From Phaeoceros laevis (lineage: Eukaryota > Anthocerotophyta > Anthocerotopsida > Notothyladales): a DNA stretch of 64,000 nucleotides. Where the stretch lies: NCBI GenBank assembly GCA_049999765.1, contig JBNGIQ010009003.1, positions 1-64,000 on the forward strand, in the 5' to 3' direction. The position numbers and the translations under genes are program-made. This document shows positions 45,836-57,600 of the stretch, piece by piece. How positions within the stretch are numbered: the stretch's first letter is position 1; the number at the start of each line of letters is the position of its first letter. A model generated the notes under the pieces. It ran no database searches, had not been told where the DNA came from, and saw nothing but the letters and a program-made list of their open reading frames with translations.

Positions 45836-47968
45836 ATGACCAAATCCATGTCCGCCTGCGGGCCTACTTCCTCCGGGGAGGAAGACGTGCGCAAGGGCGC
45901 ATGGACCGCAGAGGAGGATGACAAGCTGCGGGCCTACATTGAGAAGTATGGCACCGGGCACTGGCGGAGCGTCGGCCGCAAAGCTGGTAGGTTGCAGCGC
46001 ATTGCTCTGTTGCATTGTTTTGGAGTAAGATTGCTGTGCAAGCAACAATTTTTGCTGCGGCTCGGAGAGCCGTGAGTGAGTGAGTGCCATTGGAAGGAGC
46101 TGAGCTTGCGGTGTCACGGATTTTGCAGGATTGCAAAGATGCGGAAAGAGCTGCCGACTGCGGTGGACAAATTACCTGCGCCCGGACATCAAACACGGCA
46201 GCTTCACTCCCGAGGAGGAGACGCTCATCATTGAGCTCCATGCTACCCTTGGCAGCAGGTAGACAACTGTGCGGGCTTGCTGGCTCCTGTTTTGCGTGCT
46301 TTGAAGAGCTGCTACCAAGGCTTGTTGCACTCAATCAAGCATGAATTTCTCGTGTCTCACATGCTTTCATTCTCCTGCTGCCTCAGATGGTCCCTCATTG
46401 CTGCCAAGCTGCCTGGCCGCACTGACAATGACATCAAGAACCACTGGAACACTCGCTTGCGGAAGAAGCTCTGCGACATGGGAATAGACCCTGTCACGCA
46501 CAAGCCAATCTCCGAGCTCCTCTTCAACCTCGCGGGCAACATGGCCAAGAGCGGTTCCGTGCCGCAGAATCTGGACGATGCGCGCAGGTGCTTCAGCGAT
46601 GCCGCCATCAACAAGGCGGTGCAGGAGTACGTGTTGCAGCAGAGTGCCATGGGGGGGGCCAATGTCACTAGTGTGCTAGGCATGCATCACCAGCAGCAGC
46701 ACGAGGCTAAGATGGAGCGGATGGAGGCGGGAGGTCCCCTCGGGGGCGTCACTCAGGAGCTGCCTTTCGCCACTGTGGCCTCCGCCTTCTGTCCCAGCAA
46801 TTCCGACGGTAGCTTCAGCGATGGCAGCGACGTGGACACCCTGTCTTCCAACGGGGTCACCGTGTCCTCGCAGCCACAGCAGCAGCAGCAGCACCAGGGG
46901 TCCTTCAGCAACCGCAAGAAATTCGGCGGGGAGAAGCTTACCCTGTTTGCCAGGAGGGGGCTCAAGAACCAGCAGCAGCCGCATGAGGCGATTGTCATCG
47001 ATTCCGACGAGGAGATCGAGTCCCCCAGGCGGCGGAGAGGCGGGCTGGAGGTCGGGGCCAATCCCTCGGTGCTCAACAAAAAGTCCCGCTTGGCTCTCCA
47101 GGAGGCCATGACTCTCGGGGTGGGGCTGAGGAGCGTGGGAGGCAAGAGGTCCTCTGCGGAGGCCTGCAGCACCACGGCGGATGCTGCTGGAAACAAGCGG
47201 CCAGCTCTTGAATTCACGGGCGGCCAGCAGTATCCCTTTGCTACGCAGAGTGATGCCATCGCCGCTGCGGCTCTGGCTTCATTGCCTCCCTCGGAGGTGT
47301 CCTTCGCAGGAGCCTGCGACGACACCATCAACTTCTGCTCCTCCGCCTTCGACTCAGCTGCGCACATGGTGAGGAGCTCCACTGACGCCTTCTGCGCCCC
47401 CTCCACAGCCTCCACTTCCTTCGCCTATGACGTCATTCCCACCAGGGGTTCCAACAATGAGTGGTCGGAAGAGGCTCTCCGGCAGCTGCTGGAGCCTTGC
47501 AACGGGTTCTGGCATGTGGAGACGGCGACGAAAAACCAGCAGCAGCAAAGAGGGGTGCATGCAGCGCAGGGGCAGCCAGCCTCTTCCAATGCCTTCGATC
47601 TCTGCTCGTTCCTCTTCACTCCTAGAGGAGGAGCTGGGGCCGACTCTTCCCTCAACAACTCCACTCTGGTGGATGCTTCGGTCTCTCATCAAGGTCTGTC
47701 CGCGGGGGCACCTCGATCCTCCGGTTCAGACTTCTCTAAGATGAGCTCCCTAGCCACGGGTGGTGTGGGGGATGATCTGTTCGGCTTCTCCCCGCTCGGA
47801 ACGTCCAAGGGCTGGACGAGCGGCTTCAACTTGGATGTATGCAACTCCAGGATGCAGACCACAAGCATGAGCTGTGGAGCCAGCAAGGCCGATGGCTGGC
47901 AAGAAATGTTTTTGAGCACACCCAAGGGCATGCCCACCGAGGTGGTGGGTTGGGACTTCCATTTGTAG
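45836..47968 (+). CDS. R2R3-MYB transcription factor
   Basis: Nuclear DNA-binding regulator. Exons 45836-45986, 46129-46258 and 46387-47968 keep phase and give 620 aa. The two introns sit at the positions most common in plant R2R3-MYBs: one in the third helix of R2 after RKAG, one in R3 after LGSR. R2 runs [20 protein letters not shown] to WTNYLRP, R3 from [12 protein letters not shown] to [11 protein letters not shown], with the regular Trp spacing. After R3 comes [14 protein letters not shown], shared by several non-bHLH subgroups. The R3 helix lacks the spacing of the bHLH-contact motif. The remaining 490 or so residues are low-complexity, with QQQQQHQ, Asp/Ser-rich and Gly/Ser-rich parts, likely activation sequence. 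The subgroup (epidermal/cuticle S9/S10/S24-like) is not certain. The first exon starts at an ATG with a second ATG four codons on. Confidence 0.94.
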
Positions 47969-49695
47969 CTTGCTTCCTAAGCTAGCAACAACTTACTTGC
48001 CGACATCACTGACCATGAGTATTCTTCCAAGCCACCTGGACCCCTCAGCAGTGAGAATCTTATCGGAGCTCAAAGACATCGATCATCAAGTGATTCATGA
48101 GGGCAAATTCATTTCTTGTCCTTCTCCACTGACAAGGGCAGCAGCGCCTCAATTTTTCCAGGTGGCTTAGCGAGGTAATCCATCCATTTTTCATCATCTT
48201 TTGGCACAACCTGAGGGAAGATAAGATTCCCTCCCTCCAGAGAATGTAGATCTTAGACTAGATGTTGTACATAGCACCACACTGCTCGAGGGGCAGTTGC
48301 TACTTACAACCATGTAACATACTACAACAATCAAGAAGTCAGTTGCAGCTCCAGTGGCGTGCGTCCGATCGGGCGGCACACCCACGGCATCTTGCCAAAT
48401 GAGATCTGGAGCACTAGTCTAAGAATATTATACATCTTCAACAACAAATCTCCGACCAGACCAGACTAGTCTAGACTAGACTGCACTTGCGTAGACTAGA
48501 CGAGACAAAAAAAATGCTTAGACTAGCTAGAACGGAGTACCCATCAGGTGTAGGTAGCTTTATTACAAGTAGAGATGGACCTCCCAATATTCATTTGACA
48601 GCTACATTGATCACAGTGAACTGACTTTAGTCCTCCGTTTCGTCATCTGGAGCTCTGGCTGCCCGGCAGATTGCCGATGGGGGTTCATGTAATTATAGAC
48701 ATACCACAGAAGTTTCACAGTGCAACAATACTCGTGTTCAAAATCTGCACCTTCTACTTCCTTTTGTTTGCTTGTTTCGGGACCAATTGTCTTACTAGTC
48801 TGGACACGAACTTGGAATGAGAGTCCTTTTTTCAATCTGTTCGTGACCACCTTCAGGATGATCAGACGACCCGCAAGATCGTTCTTCAGATCGCATGGCG
48901 CATGGATGGATGGACATTCAACATCGCATTCGGACATTGCCCATGTCTCTGGACAAGAGTGTGAAAGGAATCATGTGCAAACTGTAAAGGTGTTGTCGCT
49001 GCTTGAGAAGGCAGAGGTTGACCTGCGAATGGGAAGCCCGCCAGGAAAAGGCTAGGTCGTGGACGCCGGCTGGCTACCTGGCCGGAAATTACTCTGCTTT
49101 TCACGACTCCAGCCCGTCAAGTAGCTGTAGTCTAGCCGGCTGCCCCAACAGGGATTCAACGCGGCGGACATCCGATCCGGTCGACCCGGCGCAGACATCG
49201 GCTCTACACTCGCTCGTTGCTCATTGTCGGAGGCCTGTCTCACGAGCCCATGCAATGTCCACCGCCATCCCGGGAAAAAGAAAGAGCACAGGAGAAACCT
49301 GTAGCCGCCCCATGTTCTCCATGGCTTTCTCCACTGCACAAACGGATCACGCAAACAGCTGAATGACGGAACTGGGTTGGTAGGGCTTCCTGGAAAAGAA
49401 TTCCGCATGCCTTGCTTTCGTTGCCTGGCTGCGTCTGTCACATCTAGAAATTACGCGAGGAAGCGCGCTCGGCATTTCAGGATTGCCAACCCGATCGCAC
49501 AAGTTTGCGTTCGAAGGCAATGGGCGGTGCAAAAGCGAAAGCTTTCTCGAGACCCTCAGCTGCTTGTATCTAAGGTTGCCACGTACTGTACAGCACACCC
49601 ATGAGAAAAGCGGCTACCCTCCGAGATCGACAGCAACCTGGTCGGAGTCGTAGGACAAAGAAGTAACTTCGGAGCTCCCGACTTCAATCCTGTTG
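47969..49695. other. convergent intergenic region between MYB and GH17
   Basis: 3' ends of both neighbouring genes face this stretch. 48,410-48,540 is rich in AGACTAG/CTAGTCT, including AGACTAGTCTAGACTAGACT. No gene recognised. Confidence 0.55.
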
Positions 49696-51857
49696 TCAGG
49701 GATGCATTTTTCTCCCCACACTCTGAGCAGAATGAATCCAGTTGCGGTCAGGCGGGCTGGTGTCAGTGGAGGACCCGCCTCCGAACTCCTCTCCTCCACC
49801 TTCTCCTTGGAATTCGCTACCCTGGTTTTCTCCTCCTGTCCCTCCCCCACTTCCGCCTAGCGGAAGATTTATGTCGTACACCTTCTCCTTGTTGGGCCAG
49901 AAGAGACCAAAGTTCCTCTCGGATGTGGCCCCCGGTTTGGAGTTTTCGTTGAACAGGGCGAAGATGTAGGCAGTGATGGGAGTGTTTGGCCGCAGAGGAG
50001 TCCCGTTCCGTGACAGGACGTGGCTCACCAAGTTCTTGTTGTAGGCAGCGGCGTTTGACAAAGAGGCACCGGCTTCATTGGAGTCGCCCTTGCTGGGCCA
50101 CCCGGTTTCTGTGACAACAAGAGGGATGTCCGACTTGTGGCCCAGGGCGCCCATGGCTGAGATCACGGCGTCCAGCTGAGCATCGAAGAGGTTGCTGTAC
50201 TGCAAGCTTGTCTGCGAGTCCGTGACGCCCTGGTTGGGCTTGAAAACGGCGTACTCCAAGGTGATCACATCCAAATTGTCCCTGTCAGTTTTGCCACAGC
50301 CAGACACACACATGTCAGATAGACAGACCCCAAAAGGGAAGCAGCACAGGTCCAAGTTAGGGATCATGATACGCTGGTTACCTGTAAGCGAAGTAGGGGT
50401 AGACGTTGAGCATGAAGAAAGAATCGGTGCTGGAGAGGAAGTCCAGATAGGGCTTCATCACACTGTTGGTGCCAATGTCCGATTTGAATTCCCCTGCAGA
50501 AGGTGGATAGGAAGTGGCAAGAACGTTCACTGCCATGGTACTGGAGATCTTGATTTTTGAATCCAGTCCTAGTGACACCTGGGGCCGCAGAATTTTGTCC
50601 AAGTGAGTTGGCTTGACAAAGAACATCAATTCTCAGAACAACCAGACAGATAAGTGTGTTCACTCGGCATACCAAAGCAGTTTGCAGGTTCTTCATGGCT
50701 GGAACCAGGTACGGTGCCAGCTTCGGAGAAGAGAACAAGACTTCATTCCCAACCGAAATGGCGTAGATCTCTGTGTCTTGGAATGGCACGATGTACGTTT
50801 GTAGCCAAGTCTTGGCCACTCGGGAGCCATTTGCCAGGCTTTTCAACTTTGAGGGCAAAGATGACAGAGGTGTTACACTCAAAACTCCCACCACTTTCCC
50901 TACAAAACAACAATACGCAATGCAAACTTGTCCCATGACTAACTCAGCAACATGGGAGTACCTCCTCGTTCGGAACCCCTGCAAGAACCTTGATTCCCGT
51001 GTTTGCAAAGGCTTTCAGCACGGTGGCATCGGAGTCGTAGATCCTGACCATCCCCACTCCCAAAGACTGAATCAGGCTCACCACTTCGGATGACGATGGA
51101 AGATTGTCCCCCAACCGTCCGTAGCAAATTCCTAGGTTGCCGTACGAAGCACCCGTGTAAGAGCTACCTCCTCCTCCACCTCCACCTCCACCTCCTCCTC
51201 CATCACCTCCACCGCCACCACCTCCGCTGCTGCTGCTGCTCATGGCACGCGGCGGGTTTCCAGACACTGAAATACAAAAAAAACAAAACTGCGTTGTCAG
51301 TCAAGAAAAAAGGGGCAGCATTGCCACCAGAGCAATGCTTGTCCGCTCCCAACCAAAGGTGGTGCATTCCGCATACATTCGATCAACGAGACCAGAGCGA
51401 TGATGAAGCCGACGAAAATCAGCAACGCCACCGACACCGCCGTCTTGTTCGCGTAGGGACCGCAGCACTTGAATGCACCGGAGCACCACTTGGGGGAAGG
51501 ACAGCAATCGTAAGCCTCGAACCAGTCCTGGCGCTCGTCCGTCTTGTCCTCCACCTCCGGCCGCACCAGCTCATTCAGCAAGCGGGTGAAGGACCTGACC
51601 GAGGTCACAGTCGGATGCAGCCGAGCCTGGACTGCCACCACTGCCGGCTGCACCCTGGACTTGACCGCCTCCACAGCCGGCACCACCCTGGACCTCAGAG
51701 CTTCCACAGTCGGCTGCAGCCTCGCCTTGACAGCCTCCACCTTAGGCCGCACCTGCACCTGCGGCAACCTCAACCTCCATCTCCCAGCAGCAGCCGGCGC
51801 CGGAAGCGGCTCCGTCTCCGGCGCCAGCGGCTCCGTACTCGGGGTGGGAGAGCTCAT
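49696..51857 (-). CDS. GH17 endo-1,3-beta-glucanase with N-terminal type II membrane anchor
   Basis: Cuts callose-type beta-1,3-glucan. Five exons on - (51857-51377, 51266-50962, 50846-50673, 50578-50382, 50281-49696) total 1,743 nt (580 aa), with phase kept throughout. The GH17 domain (from GICYGRLGDNLP, about residue 200) has the acid/base Glu in SVGNEV (E297), the nucleophile in TETGWPSKG (E444), and the family ends FALFNENSKPG and FGLFWPN. It ends in a Gly/Ser/Glu-rich tail, with no CBM43 and no GPI-type hydrophobic end. The oddity is exon 1: instead of a signal peptide it has about 138 cytosol-type residues with five 11-residue repeats (36-90), a Cys-rich patch (C118-C132), and one hydrophobic helix (139-159), followed by a Ser/Gly linker. 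Intron 1 (GT at 51376, AG at 51267, pyrimidine tract TTTTGTTTTTTTTG) joins it in frame. A separate small upstream gene is the alternative. Confidence 0.88.
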
Positions 51858-54636
51858 GCTTGCCCTTCTGCCCGCCGCAAACCTGAGCCCGCTTGAACCG
51901 CAATGCGGGAACGACGGTTGCAGATTTCCTCAGCTGCTCCCTTGCCCCGGCATTGTGCCCATCCGCCCCTGATTCCAGCCCGCATTCCTCATTCCAATGC
52001 CTGCCTGCCTGTCTGCTTCCTTCCTGCTGCTCCGCTTGCACCTTCGACCGATGTCAGAGTCCGGGCTGTGCAGCGAGCCCCATCCTGCACCGGCAGACAG
52101 AGACGGGAGCTCCTGCCTGTGTTGCAGCAACCAACATCACATCACGTCAGCGTCCCGCTAGCTGCCTCCTCAAGTTCTCAACCGATCCCGCGTGCCTTCC
52201 TCCTCGTGGATTTCTTCCTTGCCCTCCAGTCGAGCATTAGCTGGCTGCAGGGGATGGATGGATGGATGGAAAGCTCTCTCTCCCCGTCTCTCTCTCTACC
52301 TGTCCGCATGGAAAGCGAGCGCTGGCTGGCTGCATCATGTGTTGGGCAGCCTTTACTGTACCGGTTTGCCTACTCCTACCCCCACATCCCGACTTATTAT
52401 TATGAGCGAACGGTCCTGAGCCCTGGCCTTCAAACTTGAAAGCACCCAGCCAGGTCGGCAGCAGTCACAGACAACCGATTCCCCGTCGGGAAACCCAGTT
52501 GCCTCCCAGACTCCCAGTTGACTTCTAATCTTCTGTGGTGTCACCGCGTAATGCGTCCGCGGAAGAGACTCCATTACAGCGCAAATGTGTATTTATCATG
52601 TATGTTTGCGAAGTTAAGAACAGTGACGCAACTACATACAGACCTCTAAGAGCATCCCCATAAATGCATGATTTTAGGATTCCCCATAGTGTGCCTAAAA
52701 GATATAAGCATAACCTCTCTATATGCATAGCATACATATTTTCAAAAAACTTTGTAAGTATACCTTTTTTGAAAGCATATTAGCATAATATAGCTTAATA
52801 GTTTAAAGAGGTTAATATAATAGAGAAACAACTAAACAAGGTATAAGTTTTAAGAGCCTTTACTAATAGGCCCCCCTAACTTCTAGTAGATGTTTAGCCT
52901 CCTCCCTTTTCATATTCTCCACTTTTGCTAACATGACCAAAATTAACATCAACAAATTCCCCACATTGTCATAAACCCCTAACACCCTAAAATGCAGTTT
53001 AATAAGTTAAATTGAACTTTCATGTTAAAACGTGAAAATAAGTTTTATTTATTTATTTTTCACAAGTAAAATTTTGTAAATGCATAATGTTGTAAGAGCA
53101 TACTTTACAGCACATTAAGTCAAGAGGTGACGAGATGGAATTTTCCTAATTAATTATTAGAAAGTATTACTTTGGAAAAGGAAAAATTAAATACTTCCTT
53201 TGCTAGGCTTTAGCTTAGACCTATAAAAGGCCACCATATGTTATTGTTGGAGGGACCCATACTCATAGTTAGCTCTTTTTATCAATGTGACAAGGCCCTC
53301 CCATGCGGAGCGGAACTCCAACAAGGCAAGTAGCTGTGGTCATTAGGCAAAATATGAGTCCTTGTTTGATTTTTTATTTAAAAAAATAGGGAGGAATTGG
53401 AGTCCATGTCACCAATTATAATCATTTCTAATGTGTGTGTAATTTTAGGAAGTTGTAGTTCTAAAAAGGATCCCCTTGATCGTGGCGAGTACAAAGTTTG
53501 CATATGAACATTTGCCTCTAAAGGGTCCTTTTACTCTGCCAAAAAACATTGTACAAGCTTCTCAAGCATTAGCTATGGCTTTCAATAAACATAAATTCAA
53601 ACCACATAGACATATTAGCCGAATGCCGCATGTCATGGCTTCTCTAATTCCTCCCAAGCACAACCAAACTTGTACAAAGAAGATTGAGAATGAAAGAGAT
53701 TGTCCTATTGAGAGACTCAGTCCCCTCTAAGCATGGCTTAACCCTCCAAGTATAATCTAGGAACTAACTAAAGTTGGGATCTTACATTGGAATTTCGTAA
53801 TCCATGCTGATCCGTGAGTTTTGATGAAGAGGTTCTCTCCTTTCATTTATGACGCAGCTAACTGGTCGGATAACCCTTATTCTAGTTTTCCTTTTACCTG
53901 AGCTTTCATAGAATGGTCAAAAGATTTCTGAACCTCCCTCATCTGGTGAAAAAAACTGCCCACGAGGGCCCGTTTACTTTCTACCACTTGCAGGCTCCCA
54001 CCGTGAAGGAACCAATGCTTCTTGTCACATCACCACCTACCACTGTTTATTAGAGAGGCTAATGTGAATGAGTCAGCTTTGAGGAGCTCCAGGACAAGTA
54101 ACTACTAATAAATACGGCAAACTCACCTGCAGCATCTTTACTACATCCATCATCCCTAATTTCGGAGGCCTGATTAGTTCCGGCTAAACTGAATGCAAGT
54201 GGCTCAACAAGAGGGACATATGTAGCTCTGCCTATACAAGTTTCGGCCAACAGAAATCGTCATAACCTGCCGAAATTACTGTTTAATCGAGTTGCAACAT
54301 CCCGCAAGAAGGGGAGGAAGCACCGACAGAGTCCAGAAAAGCAGAGGCAGTTTGACGAGCCTCAGGGGGTGAGAGGTAATCGAGGGACATCACTACGGCC
54401 TGCATGACATCCTTTTCATCCATGTTTTTGTAACCTAAGAAGTTAGCCGATTGCGGGCGCACAATGAAGGCACTCTTCAGGCGCACAAATGGGACTCGGT
54501 GTCCGTTCTTGCAGCATGCTCCACCCGAGTTTTGTACCAATGCTCTAAAAAGGACTAGTCCAGTCAGTGCGTTTCATCACACAACAAGCAGCAACTTCAG
54601 CTCTGATTGCTGTTGTCAGAAGAACCAGTGCCTGCA
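51858..54636. other. intergenic, GH17 promoter side and AT-rich DNA
   Basis: 51.9-52.5 kb is GC-rich (probable GH17 leader/promoter, with a GGATGGATGGATGG run near 52,250). 52.6-54.3 kb is strongly AT-rich with only short frames. No gene recognised. Confidence 0.55.
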
Positions 54637-57600
54637 ATGGTTCAACCTCTGCTCAAACTCCTTGGAATGGTGGGGCAGCAAGCTGGATACCACAAGCTCA
54701 AGCATCTGGACATCCAGCCAAAGAGATCATTGAACCATCAGTACAGGCATATGAGGTTGGATTCTTGGCAGACTGGAGCCTCAGGGCCGTCGTATCTCTC
54801 GCCTGCGCGTCAACGTGATGAATTCCGAAGTCTTTGCGAGGAGGGAGAGCTTGACACAGCGCTGAATGTGCTCTTGCGCATCGATGAGCAGGGTACTGTT
54901 CCCTCGGTAAGCATGTACAGCTCCCTTCTCAAGGCCTGCCTCAAAAAGAAGGCCCTCACTCAGGCTAAGCGAGTGCATGCACATATAGCCAAACAGGGAT
55001 TGGAATTCATCAGGTTTCTTGGTGAATATGTAGTGAGCACGCTGGTGAAGTGTGGTGGCCTAGATGATGCGATCCAGTTATTCCAAAGGTTGCCACACCG
55101 CACTGCTTTCTCCTCGACAGCTCTGATTTCTGGGTACGCTGCTCGAGGGGAAGGTAAGGAGGCGCTGAGAATTTTTGACTCAATGCAACAGAAAGGTTTG
55201 GAGCCAAACAAGTACACCTTCATCGGCCTACTCAGAGCTTGTGGCGGTCTGTCCGATCTGAAAGAGGGTAAGCGCATTCATGCTGAAATTTTGAAATTCC
55301 AGTGTGAAACTGATGTGTTTGTCGGTACGTGTCTGGTCGACATGTATGGGAAGTGTGGGAGTGTTCTGGATGCGCAGAAGGTCTTTGATGGGTTATCCCA
55401 ACGGAATGTGGTGACATGGACGGCGATGCTCACGGCATATGCTCAGCAGGGTCAATCAGAGAAGGCTCTCCTGCTGTATGAGCAAATGCTGGAACTAACA
55501 TTCAGTCCGGACGTTAGGACATATGCGAGCGTCCTTCAGGCATGTGGTATTCTTGCAGAGACGGATGAAGACGTGGTTGTGGATGGGCAAGTCATCAGAG
55601 TGAATGCCCTGGCGAAGGGGAAAGCCATACACTCTGACGTTCGGAGGAAGGGCCGCCATATTGATGTCTTCGTCGCTAGCACTCTCGTTAGTATGTATGG
55701 GAAGTGCGGAAGCATTGCGGATGCACAAAATGCTTTTGATATGTTGTCGCAGCGGAATGTTGTCTCATGGACTGTGATGCTCGCAGCCTACGCCCAGACG
55801 GGCCTGGCAGAGAAGTCTTTGCAGTTATATGAACAAATGCAACAGCAAGGCGTGAGCCCAGATGTTTGGACTTTTGTCGGCGTCCTGCAGGCATGTGGCT
55901 TGCTTGCAGAGAAAACAGAACATGGTGGTAGTGGAGAACATAGTAAACTGAAACTCCTGGAAACAGGAAAGGGGATTCATGCTCATATTTTGAGGAAGGG
56001 CAAAAGCGACAGCGCCTTCCTTGGTAGCACTCTGGTTACCATGTATGCGAAGTGTGGAAGCATCGAGGATGCACAGAATTGTTTCGATGGGGACTCCCAG
56101 CAAAATGTGGTCTCATGGACTGCGTTGGTTACAGCATACGTTGAGCAGGGTGCACCCGGAAAGGCTTTTCAGTTGTACGAAAAAATGCGAGAGGAAGGTG
56201 TAAGCCCAAATGACCGGACCTTTGTCGCTGCACTTCAAGCATGCAGCATGCTTGCAGAGAAGGAAGATGAAGTTTTTGTTCATGGGGAATCAACCAAAGT
56301 GAAGTCGTTGGATGCTGGAAAGGCGTTGCATGCTGAGGTTTGTAAGAAAGGTTATGAGTTGGATGTTTTTGTTTGTAGCACCCTCATTAGTATGTACGGG
56401 AAGTGTGGGAGTATGCTGCATGCAGAGAATGTGTTTAGTGGGATGTGCCAACGGAACGTGGTGGCGTGGAACGCTATGCTTGCTTCATATTCCCAGCAGG
56501 GCCAAGCGGGTAAGGCTTTGCAGCTGTATGAACAAATGCAGGAGGATGGTGTGAGTCCAAATGATCGGACCTTAGTGAGTGCTCTTCAAGCATGTAGCAT
56601 GCTAGCAGGCAATGAGGAACATGCCGGGGATGGGCTACTCATCAAAGCAAAGTACTTGGAAAGGGGTAAGGCTCTACATGCTACTGCTTGGAGTAAAGGC
56701 TATAGTTCAGATGTCTTTATTTGCAACACCCTGATTTGTATGTATGGGAAATGTGGAAGTAGTATGTATTCGCAGAAGGTGTTTGATGGATTGTCTCAGA
56801 GGAATGTGGTGTCGTGGAATACTTTGCTTTTAGCATATGCTGAACAGGGCCAAGCAGAGGAGGTTTTGGAGCTATATGAGCAAATGCGGGGGGAAGGTCT
56901 GAGTGCAGATGTTCGAACTTTTGTGACTGTGCTGCAAGCATGTACCACGCTTGCAGAGATGGAAGCAGTTGAAAATTGTACCATGGTGATGTCTATAGAG
57001 AGGAAGGGGAAGTTGATACACTCGGATGCTTCAAGAAAGGGTTATGACTTGAATGTGTTTGTGGGTAGTACCCTAATTAGTATGTACGGGAAGTGTGGGA
57101 GCATTTTAGATGCAGAGAATGTGTTTGATGGGTTGTTAGAGCGGAATGTGGTGTCTTGGAATGCCATGCTTGCAGCATATGTTGAGCAGGGCCTACACAA
57201 GAAGGCTTTCCAGCTGTATGGACAAATGCAAGTTCAGAATTTGACTCCCAATGAAGTTACGTACCTCTTGATGTTGCAAGCTTGCAGCAATACGGGAGGG
57301 TTAGACATGTGTCGGCAGATCCAAAACAATATGGCCACCACCGGAAGTCATTTCAGTCCACTCCTGGTAACCACACTCATTCATGCATACGGGAAATGTG
57401 CAACCATGGTGGATGCACAGAATGTGTTTGATACACTCTTACAGCCTGATGTGGTGGCCTGGAATGCATTGATTGCTGGCTATTCCCGACAAGGGGACTG
57501 GTCTGCAAGCTTGAAATGTTATGAACAAATGCAGCTTGCAGGGGTTAAGCCAAATGCAGTCACTTTTATTTCTGTTCTCTCCTCATGCAGTCACGCTGGT

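Noticed and set aside
51297-51857. Reading GH17 exon 1 as a separate 186-residue gene ending FFLD
   Set aside because: The last 26 codons lie in what looks like an intron with GTATGC, a CTGAC branch-like site and a T-rich tract before AG, and splicing restores phase into GH17. Kept as an alternative only.
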